Assembly (NCBI GenBank): GCA_015178975.1
Contig: WHVD01000011.1
Span: forward strand, 806,001-870,000
Reading direction: 5' to 3'
Origin: Hysterangium stoloniferum
Taxonomy: Eukaryota > Basidiomycota > Agaricomycetes > Hysterangiales > Hysterangiaceae
Length of the DNA: 64,000 bases
Shown: in pieces, positions 24,598 through 34,286 of the stretch
Position numbering within the stretch: position 1 is the first letter of the stretch
Layout: each line of letters opens with the position of its first letter
Notes under the pieces: generated by a model
What the model was told of the DNA's origin: nothing
Database searches by the model: none
Seen by the model: only the letters and a program-made list of their open reading frames with translations
Translations under genes and position numbers: made by a program

Positions 24598-27490
24598 ATG
24601 CTCGGTGCAGAGTCACCCATGGTAAGCAACGGGAATTATGGAGATTTACTGCCATTCCTGAGCATTGACACCATTAGGGGCTGGATGGAGGCCCGCCGTC
24701 ATCTCTGGTATAGTTTTCTTCATCTCCAGCATATATAATCACATTAAACACGGATTTTTACACGTTTCAGAATTATAAACGAGCGATTTTGCGCTCTGCA
24801 CCTCGGGAGTTTACGGTAGAGGTGCTTGGCCCTACCAAGCATGGTCAATGAATTGTCCATCCGAATGCAGCGCGCCTGAACTTACATTCGTCATATATGC
24901 AGGTGGAAGCTTTTCTTATGGCATCAAAATATGTCCTATAGTCCGCTCCGGTAACAGCTCTGATAGTCGGTCCCTCTCCAGCCGTTCAACATCCAGTCAT
25001 TCGGAGTATGAGATATGGCGGCGGTGGGAAGACTGTCTAGATTTTCAAGTCACATTGGAGGAAGAATATGCCCAATTGTCCCGCCAAAAAGTCAAGGTCT
25101 TACGTCGTGCCGCTCATGGAAAAAAGAAGGGCAACCATGAGAGCGTTTACAGCATGCCTAAACTAGCTGCTTCATTTGACTCACTGCCCGAAGGTCCTGA
25201 CCCCCGGGAAATTATCCGTGATGTCCATGATATCGTTCCTTCTTTAACACGTAAAGGGACACTTTTTCGCGCTAGTCGGGCGACGGTAGACCAGCGGGGG
25301 AAAGAATGGGCGGCCTTAATCAACGGGCTGTTCAGTGCAGATCCTGATGCGCCTGTTCTATTACAAGAACTTCGTAATACTCAACCTGTTCGGGACTTTT
25401 TCGGTTATTGGCGACGCGACAAGGAGCTTGCTGAAAAAGCTGGAAGGGATGTCAACAAGTTTCTCCACTCCAACCGGTCAAAAACATCTCTTTTCAGTGC
25501 ATATACTGCGGGTTCTGTGACATCTGGACAATACACTGCTCCTTCGACACCCCTGTCTCCAACCTTTACGGGATCATCGTCGCAATCAAAGGGGGGACAT
25601 TTGAGGCATAGCGCGTCTGCTCAGTTAGTGTCCACGCAGCGCCTGGAACAGGTTCCCCGGCCAGACATCCTTCCTGCCTCTGCACCTCCACAAACTGCGA
25701 ACCGTCGTTTTATTCTTGAGTCTTCGCTCTCCAGGCAGCCTTCCTCCCTTGATCGTGAGAGCGTTGTCTCAGCTGACTCAATGACAGCTGGTTCAATGAC
25801 TTTTACTGACGAGCTCTTACTCCATGACGAGCGTGAGTCGATGCCTCCGCCGTCTCCTGTGCATCCAATACCTACTACACCTGGAGCCCGGCAGCTTGCT
25901 GCAAAATCTCTAGTTCCGACTGTAGCGAATCATATCCGATACGCGTCACGTCCGCCTCCGTCCGAGTTGGCGCGTGGCCCGCTTTCTCCGAATTCATACG
26001 TGCAGTATCCCATTGCGGAAGAAGAACCTCCGCTGCCACAACCCATTCCACGCCCACGCTGTAACTCTGCTCTTACCCAAGACCATCGTAAAGGTCGCGT
26101 CTTTATGACAGATTCTGACTTGTCCATCGCGGTACTGGCACCTACCAATCATCGTCCTAATACTGCGATTGCTCACACCACGAAAGACCCAATTTCTACC
26201 AGTAATCGTCCTAATACTGCGAGTGGTTATCCCAGACCAGACCCAATTTCTACCAAACATCGTCCTAATACTGCGATTACTTACACCACGAAAGACCCAA
26301 TCTCTACCAGTAATTGTCCTAATACTGCGAGTGGTTATCTCAGGCCAGACCCAATTTGTACCAATAATCGTCCTAATACTGCGATTACTTACACCACGAA
26401 AGACACAATTTCTACCAGTAACCGTCCTAATACTGCGAGTGGTTACCCCACGCCAGACCCAATTTCTACCAAATTTTCCCCTCCTTCACCTGCTCGTTCA
26501 CCCCGCTCACCACAGAATTCTCTCCTTTCGCCTACTTCCTCTAACTCTGTATTCTCTCGGTTTTCAAACCTATCTACCGCCTATTCTTCTGTTACTTCGT
26601 CCATGTCAACGTCCACCGAGGCCTCCAAGCGTTTTTCGGGACAGACTCAGATCAGCGAATACTATTGCGACTCCGATGACGAAGACTTCTGTGCTACCCC
26701 CGCTTCCCCTAATGTGCAGCATACATCATCTCCATTATATGACGTTGGATCGGATGTGCCGTCAAACGCCTGGCGGGATTCAATTGCAAGCTTCTCCTCC
26801 ATACGGACAGATGCATCTGCGGATGGCGTCCTCCCCTATCGTCTGCGACAAGGATGGAATGTCTCCCACGAACCTGGACGTGGTACAGAGGTTCACGACG
26901 TTCACACCTGCATTATTGATCTCGAAAATTTCGTTGATTCATACTATAATGGTACGCCAGAGAGTCTACGTTTTGACGCGCGTGTACTCACAGTACGCAC
27001 AGATCCTGATCATACTGACAATATCGAGTTCTCGATGGATCCCTTCAAAAAGGACTTGCAGCCGCATGGCGATGACAGCGATCACCACCCTCTCAGCTTC
27101 ACCAGCCCCGTTGCTTCGGTGGACAACACACATTCCGGAGCACACGCTGCTCCGGACGTCTTCGCAATTAAGGCAGCTTACCATGAGCATGTCATTGTTT
27201 TCCGTGTTGACCGCGACGTGTCACTTGAAGCCCTAAGGCAGCGCATTCAGGAACGGTTCAGATTGTATGAGTCCGTCCCAATCAAGAATGATTTCGTTCT
27301 CGCGTACGTCCCCCCGAAGATCTCCACATCGAATGGCCGAACGCGCAGTAATTCCGTGACCTCGTCGATATCGGATACGTCCCATCTACGCCTTTTGCAA
27401 GTTGAAATCGACTGGCAGGCCGCCATGATGACTTCAAATGGAAAGGTGACACTACGGGTCCTAGATACTGAGCGACAAATACCCTCGTAG
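24598..27490 (+). CDS. PX and PB1 domain protein (Bem1-like scaffold without SH3)
   Basis: Splicing two short 5' introns (after GAESPM and after PPSSL) and a third before GGSFSYGIK gives a continuous PX fold: KRAILRSAPREFTVEVLGPT, then FSYGIKICPIV, YEIWRRWEDCLDFQVTLEEE, KLAASFDSLPEG and WAALINGLFS. PX domains bind phosphoinositides. The centre (about residues 260-660) is disordered and Ser/Pro-rich. It holds six copies of an 18-residue repeat. The last ~110 residues, from VFAIKAAYHEHVIVFRVDRD to LLQVEIDWQAAM, read as a PB1 domain with its basic lysine. The PX-PB1 pair recalls the C-terminal half of the polarity scaffold Bem1/Scd2; no SH3 domain is visible, so a polarity role is inference only. 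The ATG at 24,598 was preferred; 24,496 is in frame and also possible. About 900 residues. Confidence 0.8.
26153..26473 (+). repeat. 54-bp coding tandem repeat (six units) with 108-bp higher-order period
   Basis: Unit starts at 26153, 26207, 26261, 26315, 26369 and 26423 are spaced exactly 54 bp. Each unit encodes 18 residues beginning with RPNTA (CPNTA in one). Two unit types alternate strictly: one contains AITYTTKDPIST and the other ASGYPRPDPIST, so the real period is 108 bp repeated three times. All six lie in frame in the disordered centre of the PX-PB1 protein. Confidence 0.95.
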
Positions 27491-27704
27491 TTCTAAAGGA
27501 CTCTCTAATTCCACCCTGTTCATATTCTTCGTCTTCTTCGTCATTCACTTATTGGTTTTATGTTGCATTTTAATCGTCTCCAGGGTTTACAGTTTGCGGT
27601 CAAAATTCTAAATATGTCGATATAGACATTATGCGCTTATGTAGATGCACGTTATTACCATCAATTTCTCAAAAAGAAATGAAGATATATCATACAATTC
27701 TGTT

Positions 27705-29719
27705 CTAAGCGACTGCTATCAATGGGGTATTTGGGAATGCGGTCGCCGACGGGGCACCAACAGGGAGAGGTGTTTGTGACCAATCCGGTAAAACAGGTCT
27801 TGTTCGATGTTGTCGCAGTTGGGTGAGATCAGTATCCATAGCATCTGAGTCGTCATCATTCTGGGTCGCCTCGTCCCAACGCTCTCTTGAAATTTCTTCT
27901 CCACCAGTCTTTAGTGCGCTAGAATAAAGAAGTTTAGCATAGACCAGTGCGCAAAATTAATATAATCACCCAGCCAATGATCCTCCTACCCAAGGCAGCG
28001 CTGCTGGAGAAAACGCTGGTGCACGGCCAGCGGTTTGTTTTGCAGCAGTTGGCGGGGGTGGGGAAGGATTATTGAGAATACTGATATGCTTGAGCAAAGG
28101 CTGGAGAGCGAGATACGGATTGTAAGGACGCCTTCCTGGCGCCCTACTCTGGTCTTCACGTGGAGTAAGTGCTCGTACGAGCTCCGAATGCAGTCGTGGG
28201 ATGAAACCTGGTAGCATTGCAGTGCCACCAACCACTAATATAGAAGAGATAAGACCTTTCCGCAGATCCCGTGGTGTCTGTGGATTTCTCAGAGAGGCAT
28301 GCGCTAGCCTTTGCGACTTACCTTCAACAGCGAGTCTAGTATAACTTGTGCAACACTGCTTTCGTCGACATCACCTTCGAATAGATACTCTGAAGCACGC
28401 TCCCTTATCCACCCAGGGATAATCAGGGTACCTCTTCCAGTGATGGCGTTCTGCACAGTAGATACGGTTTTTATACTGATGGGCGAAGCAGTTGAATGCC
28501 TGATAAGATGTTCGAATATGGTCTGGGAATGAGCATCCGTGTGTCTGGATTGGCTTGGATGGAGTAAGGGTTCAGACTGAAAAGAGGGCGCTGCTGTATG
28601 TTCATGTTCTACTTCTGATGAACGAGTGACCCCGGATTCAGACGGCGGGTCGCTAGAAGGCACATCGACCGACGACATATCATCTTGCAATGGGGTCAAT
28701 GGAGTTGCAGAATGGCCTGAGACAGTACTGATCGCATCTCCAACAAAGCAGCAGCGGGTTTTGATCTCTTCGATGACAGCATCCGTAAGCACATCTTCAG
28801 GGACACTTATCGACCGTGTCACGGCAGAGCCGACTGTACCGCTCAGAGTAGTCGGTGGTAAGTAGGTACCATACCGAAGTAGTAGATTACGGATATGAGA
28901 GCTTAACTTTGCTCCCGCTAATGGTGTTGTTCGAAGATATGGATATAGCGGTCGAGACGAAATCACCTAATAAAAGGGCAGCGATGATCTTAGGTGCCAG
29001 GTAACAAGCACGAATGAACGACAAGTACATACAGGTAGCACTGTTGATTCTAAATGACCAGTATCGAGAACAAGTCCTGACATACGCCCCACCGCCAGCA
29101 GAGAAAGTAGGTGGCTGGGAGCAAAAGATATAGAGGGAACCTTTCTTTTATTAAGTCGACACAAATATAGCAGCACCAGAGATGCCTACTTGAAGATTGC
29201 TGAAAAGAATACGTGCCATCATCTCTTTGATCGAAATTGGCAATAATGGATGTTCGACGATGATGACCTTTCTAGACTTTGGGTCTGTCAAAAGAGAGCT
29301 TGCACAATATGCTTAGCCACGGAGTGGACTGTTTCGCCCATGTAGATTTAATAGACATACTCATGAAACACGCCTCTCAAGTGATCTTGCATTTTGCACT
29401 CGAGCTGTCTCTCGTACTCCTCTCGATCACTTGGACTCTGTGCATCGGAAAGTCGCCACAAGCTAGTGCCTTCCCAGCCCACAGCAAAAACATCACGAGG
29501 TCGACCTTCGCCACTGAATCCAACTTTCCAAACGCGAGATCCAGGATCAAGTATTATACGGTCTTCAGTGCCGTATAGTGAATGTCGACGAGTGGTACTA
29601 TAATGGGGAGATGACGCTTGTACATGAGCTCCAAGTGGACGCTCTGCACGTTGAGGTGCAGGCGTTGCAGGTTCTACTATAGAAGCCTTCGCACGAGGTG
29701 TGGTAGATACGCCGGACAT
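27705..29719 (-). CDS. ARP10: Actin-related protein Arp10 (dynactin pointed-end type)
   Basis: Arp10/Arp11 caps the pointed end of the Arp1 filament in dynactin, the cofactor of cytoplasmic dynein. The N-terminus is a basic disordered leader (MSGVSTTPRAKASIVEPATP), then an actin-fold start DRIILDPGSRVWKVGFSGEG. Further exons give RKVIIVEHPLLPISIKEMMA, GRMSGLVLDTGHLESTVLPV (phosphate-2-like strand of the actin fold), YLPPTTLSGTVG, and the adenosine-region motif VGGTAMLPGFIPRLHSELVR, followed by LPWVGGSLAG. These are the landmarks of a divergent actin. A serine-rich insert follows the middle of the fold. The last exon is acidic and ends AFPNTPLIAVA, with stop TAG at 27,705-27,707. About 570-580 residues. 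It is convergent with the PX-PB1 gene (214 bp) and only 64 bp downstream of ASA1. Assignment to Arp10 rather than another ARP rests on the weak actin motifs and length. Confidence 0.8.
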
Positions 29720-29783
29720 CCCAGAAGCAGAACTTGACTAGTACTACTACCTGTGTCACACATTTGTGACACTTCGTTCCACA

Positions 29784-31259
29784 TTACTTTTTATCGAAAT
29801 CTCTAAGTCGCCATACAGCAATGCGTGTATCCTTTCCACCGGTGACAAGCCATCTCAGTCTGTCTTCGACGTCCCCGTTGTCAAAGTCGTCTAACTCATC
29901 ATCTCCGTCCACATGTACTCCAACTTGATAATGCGGAAATGCAGCAGCTTGGCAGCCCTCCTTGTGGTATGCGAGCGATCCAAGATACTTGAACGTTTTA
30001 CTGGAGTACAATCTCACTCTAGACAGTGCACTATTCAGGTTTCGAATAGAGGAAGGGCTCCTCAAAAAGACTTACTTTCCATCCCAGCCGCCAATAGCAA
30101 TCACACGACCGTCATCTTGAATTACTATAGCACCATTTCCCGGATGTTTTGTTCGGTAAACTGTTGACCGAGTGGCAAATGCAACGTCATCCTTCGTAAA
30201 GAATGTAAGCGATTTCGAACAATCATCGAATAACCTGACGTTACCTGCAAATCATAACGGCAAACCAAATTATCTGCGGATACCGTGAAAGCAGCGAGAT
30301 TGTCTTTTCTAACCGTCATTGCCATCACTATTATGCCATATTAATGAACTTGAGAGGGAAGTCAGACTCTAAGTAACATACCAGATTCAACATGTGACCG
30401 GACTGTCCATTTCATGTCCCAGTCTCTGCCCTCTATCGACTTTCCCGTTACACCGCTGTATGTGAAAAGTGACACACCCCCGTTTTCATAAGCCAAAAGA
30501 AGACGTAGTTGTTGTTGTACATTGGTGTCTCTAAAAAGGTGCATAGCCATTATTATACCTTACCTTATAGTGATCAGTACGAGTTCAAGTTCGACAAGTC
30601 AAATCAATTAACACCTGTTTTATTATTGCCACGACCGTCCCCTGGACCTACAGCTCCTATACCTTTGCCAATAGCGGCATGGAGTCTGTCTGTAGATGGT
30701 ATTTCCCATATATCCGCCTTGATAGCCCATAGTCAGACAATAAATATAACTCCAAGGCTGGGCCATACAAGTGAAGACTCCACTAAGTTGGGCAGCGCTA
30801 TCAAGGCATTTATATTCTTTGACGGACCTTTTGAGTGTTGTAACAAGGAAAACCGGCAATAATTCAGAGCGTTCACATCCATGGAAAATTTCAGCGATGG
30901 TGAGGGTAATTCCTCGATCGTCGCAGTTTCAGCAAGAGGTTTGGTTTCCGCAACACGCATCCAGACATGGAGTTTATTATCCCGTCCATGCCTGCAAATA
31001 CCAGTATTAAAAATACTGTAGTAATTAGAACACGTACTGACGTTACGACTGAATCTTCGTTGAACTCTTCTATGCCGAGAATACCTTCAGCGTGAGCTTT
31101 CCAGGATGCTAATGGCCTGAAGGACCGCGTAGACATTACTTGAATTTGTCCAGATGCATCTCCAGAGTACAATCTTTCATTATCTATCGAAAAAGCCACT
31201 ACATTGATTTGGGAATTATGACTTCGCAGAATATGTGCTGGTGCTGGTGCAGGTGACAT
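29784..31259 (-). CDS. ASA1: ASTRA-associated protein 1, WD40 repeat
   Basis: The spliced protein opens APAHILRSHNSQINVVAFSI, followed by NERLYSGDASGQIQV and RPLASWKAHAEGILGI: a first WD40 blade typical of Asa1 (human GNB1L relatives). Later exons give DNKLHVWMRV, LRLLLAYENGGVSLFTYSG, DWDMKWTVRSHVES, and a closing VIAIGGWDGKVRLYSSKTFK ... LVTGGKDTRIAVWRLRDFDK. Asa1 is a component of the ASTRA complex (with Tra1, Tti1/2, Rvb1/2), involved in PIKK assembly and chromatin regulation. About 400 residues with about five introns of 50-60 nt. The acidic insertion DGDDELDDFDNGDVED between late blades is a variable-loop feature. The start ATG at 31,257-31,259 precedes a short Pro/Ala leader. Confidence 0.87.
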
Positions 31260-31445
31260 CAGAAGTGGTGACTGGTGTTCAACCGTGACAAATTGTACGC
31301 TAGTCTGTTCTTTAGACGGTAAGGTGCTGTGGGGATGCAGCTCAATAGGTACTATTTACTAGAGTCCACACTGGACAGCCCTATTTTGACAATTTATTCA
31401 GATCAAAAACAGCCAAATTCGTCTATTGATATCAACTAATTCCTA

Positions 31446-33650
31446 TTAGATGAGCAGCAGAGATGCTAATGTAGCTTGAGATTGCACCACCTAACAAAAC
31501 AAATTAATCAAACGTTGTTGAAGCGCGGCGAACGGATACAACATACCTCCAAGGCTTGCAATACCTCCAATCTTCGCCGCGCTGCCTCTAGCCAGTCGTT
31601 CAACAACAGTTTAGCAGGGCCATGCAACCGATTGAGTTCCCGCGCTGCACTATCCAGGTCCTTTTCGTTCATGTAATATTCAGCGCGGGACAGGACGCTG
31701 AGCACGTCTTCACCTGTGACAAGTCCCCGCCGCTGGAATCTAAACGAGGAGAACAGACTTGACGCCACATATGAAAGCACACCGGCGTTCTCATCGGGAA
31801 CTAGTGCCACACTGCTCACACGGGGGGCGACGCTTGTGGTAAACCATGAAGCAAGATCTGCGAAGGGCTCGACTCCGATGTCAGGTGTGTCGCTGTCTTC
31901 CAGAACTTCTAAGGCTACCGAAAGAACAGGATCGTCTCGCGCACCACCTGCTAGGGCAACATGACGGAGGACGCGAAGTTCTTCCCGGAACGGTCTACGG
32001 ACAGATGTCTCCTCAATGACGTTGGTCAAATTGCGAATAGATGACCACAGGGCATGTAATCGCAGGTTTTCGTCCAAATAGTCGGAGTTATCAAGTGTGA
32101 CTCTCGATAAACGTTTTAGTTCTGCTGCAAGTTCATCCAGCCTCGCCAGGCGGCCTCCCCGCTCTTCTTCAACCTGCACTTTGATTTCGCGAACCCATCG
32201 CCGTTGTAATTCAATACCTTGGGCAATAACTTCTTCCTTTAAGCTACGACACAAACCGATTAAAAAGAGACGCGTAAAAGCGTACCATACTCACCGTTGG
32301 TTAATAATTTCGCTCTGAGCTTCTAGCTGAGCCTCTAATTTTCCACGGTAATCACGGATTATGTTTTGTCGCTCCTCTTCAAAGAACTTTCGCCAATCCT
32401 CGCCCTGCTGGTCAAGCCTATCTTGGGCCTCCATCTCCAATTGCAACAATTGGTAAGAGTAATCTTTTGCTTGTTCCTGTAGTGTTGTTTCCAAATTAGC
32501 CTTTTCACTGTCCTTGATTTGTTGAAGACGATCTCCGAGGGCTTTAAGGTCTATCTCTGCAATCTCCAGGACCTCTTTCGCGTTCGAATTTGTAGAAGCT
32601 GTCGGATTGTTGTTTAAAAAGGCTGCCAGGTTATCAATAGTGGATGCAAGCTGAGCCAATACAGGTTCCGATGATGAAAATTCCCTAACGGCAGGTGCAA
32701 TTAACGGCAGAGGTGGCGCCGCTGGAGCTTCTGAGGGATGGACAGGAGAATCTGCCGGCTTAGCTTTTGATGGCAGAACGAAGCCAGGTGGAACCTCAAA
32801 ACCTATTGGAAGACGACCAGTGTAGGTTTCCGATCCAAATGGCGCTGTTTCTACAACACCGGCTTTTTCGACGATGATATCTGGCACTTCTACAACAGTA
32901 GATGACGGCCCTGAGGTTACAGTCCCGTTACTTCCCACATTTTTCAAGGCATTCTCTGCTTTACGAATGAGTTCCGAGATATCCTCGTCGATGGCGGCTT
33001 TCTTTTCAACTTTCTGTACAGTATCGGAGGCCACACTGCGAACACGTTCGCTACCCTCTTTAACCTTAACCTTCAGTTTGTCGCTTGTGGCCTTCAGCTG
33101 AGCTGTCATCTCTTCTACGCTTTGAGACGACCCTTGGCCTTTCTCCTTGGCCTTCTCCAGCCACTTCTGGGCTACTGAGGCGGATTCGTTTGCAGTACGT
33201 TCCAGTTTTTTGACGGCGGCTCGGCCTGCGTCCAAGACAGCCTGAGGATCTACATCGTGACCATTCCAGCCACCCTGTTCTGCGAATTCAATCACACGGG
33301 AGCCATATGGAACCAAGTCCACAAAAATATCATGGAAAGGTTCGTTGCGAAGTGCTACAAACGTGCCTGCGCCATACACGCCCAACGTTAACGCCGAGGA
33401 ATACAAGAGTACACGTCGAAATAGCCGACGTCCCCTTTTCTTTGGAGAGGGGGGAGAGGAAGATGCACTAGAGCTTGGAGGTGGTGTGGTTTCTGTGGCC
33501 AATCGCTAGAGGTCCACGCGATTATCCGCTAGTTCATTGCACGTAAATATATTATAGGCTTACCCGCACGTGTAGAGTATGTGATACTTTGACTACAGAC
33601 CTGTTACTCCGTATCTGCACTCGTTTAGACACCACGGATAATCGCTGCAT
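31446..33650 (-). CDS. MIC60: MICOS complex subunit Mic60 (mitofilin)
   Basis: Mic60 is the inner-membrane scaffold that holds crista junctions together. A separate first exon (ATG 33,648-33,650, ending LHVR) supplies a basic, Arg-rich presequence; a 58-nt intron then joins it to RLATETTPPPSSS, with RLATE resembling a matrix-protease site. Next come a basic stretch, a single transmembrane helix near residues 61-81 (VLLYSSALTLGVYGAGTFVA), FVALRNEPFHDIFVDLVPYG, a long coiled-coil middle, and the C-terminal mitofilin signature GRLARLDELAAELKRL, HALWSSIRNLTNVIEE, YYMNEKDLDSAARELNRLHG and ARRRLEVLQALE, with a short last exon VVQSQATLASLLLI. About 675 residues, the usual size. An in-frame non-ATG at 33,502 would wrongly drop the presequence. 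Confidence 0.93.
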
Positions 33651-34286
33651 AGCTAGACGGAGGGATCGCTTGTCCTCAAAAGAGGATCAAATGAACTCCG
33701 TGAGATCTAAAATGTAGAGGGGATGCCACCGTAACCCTTTCCTAACAACCCGGCGATGGTCAAGTGCAGCGAATTAAGGAAAGCGAATGGTCGACCTAAC
33801 AAAAAGTGGTGAATCGGACTAAAGGACGAAAACGCACAATTGAATGCGGATGTGTGCTGTGGGTGTTTTAGGCGCCGCAAGGTGTGGTTTCGGATCAATA
33901 TACACTCTTTCTGGAACCCAATGGCCCTCCTCCGATTAATCGGGAGGCATTTGAAGTATTAACTCCTGTTATATCAAGGTTTACTCCAGAAAAACTGGAA
34001 TATGACCTATCTGCAACTCTACCTTCTCTCAGGGATCGGCTGGAAGCTTAGACGAGCGTTTCCAGCAGGTTATATGCACTTCGCCTTCACTCTCACCATT
34101 GATAGGTTATCTGATGAATATTATCTGTAGTGGAAGCTTCAAAATACTATTTTTAGGATCTCGACATGTGTTCAGCCCGTGAGAGAGACCCTAATAAGCT
34201 TTCCTTGATAAACCCACTGCTACACATGCACCACCACGGCTAATATTTAAGTTCTCGGCCCAGCACGTTGAGCTCTTTCTGCCAAC
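33651..34286. promoter_or_regulatory. Shared upstream region of divergent MIC60 and Atg22-like genes
   Basis: These 636 bases lie between the divergent start codons of MIC60 and the Atg22-like gene and so hold both promoters. The middle carries an unassigned open stretch (33,872-34,051, listed separately) that may be a small gene's last exon. TTATATCAAGG and GGCTAATATTTAAG (about 34,238-34,251) are AT-rich candidates for core-promoter elements of the rightward gene. Confidence 0.45.
33872..34051 (+). other. Possible terminal exon of an unidentified small gene, or gene remnant
   Basis: Immediately after an acceptor-like GTTTTAG, a 59-codon frame stays open to TAG at 34,049-34,051. It reads like real protein: LFLEPNGPPPINREAFEVLT, then RFTPEKLEYDLSATLPSLRD. 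A stop codon precedes it in frame exactly at the acceptor, as expected for an exon start. I could not find an upstream ATG exon that splices into this frame between here and MIC60, and I do not recognise the peptide. It could be the last exon of an unlisted small gene, a decayed fragment, or chance. Confidence 0.3.

Noticed and set aside
24848-24905. Start of the PX-PB1 gene at 24,848
   Set aside because: That ATG lies inside an intron (24,843-24,899); splicing from an upstream exon restores the complete PX N-terminus.
26169-27236. Long plus-strand frame of 355 codons inside the PX-PB1 gene
   Set aside because: It is the +1 frame of the coding repeat; the 54-bp period keeps it open through the array, and the remainder is low-complexity. 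The main frame carries the PX and PB1 motifs.
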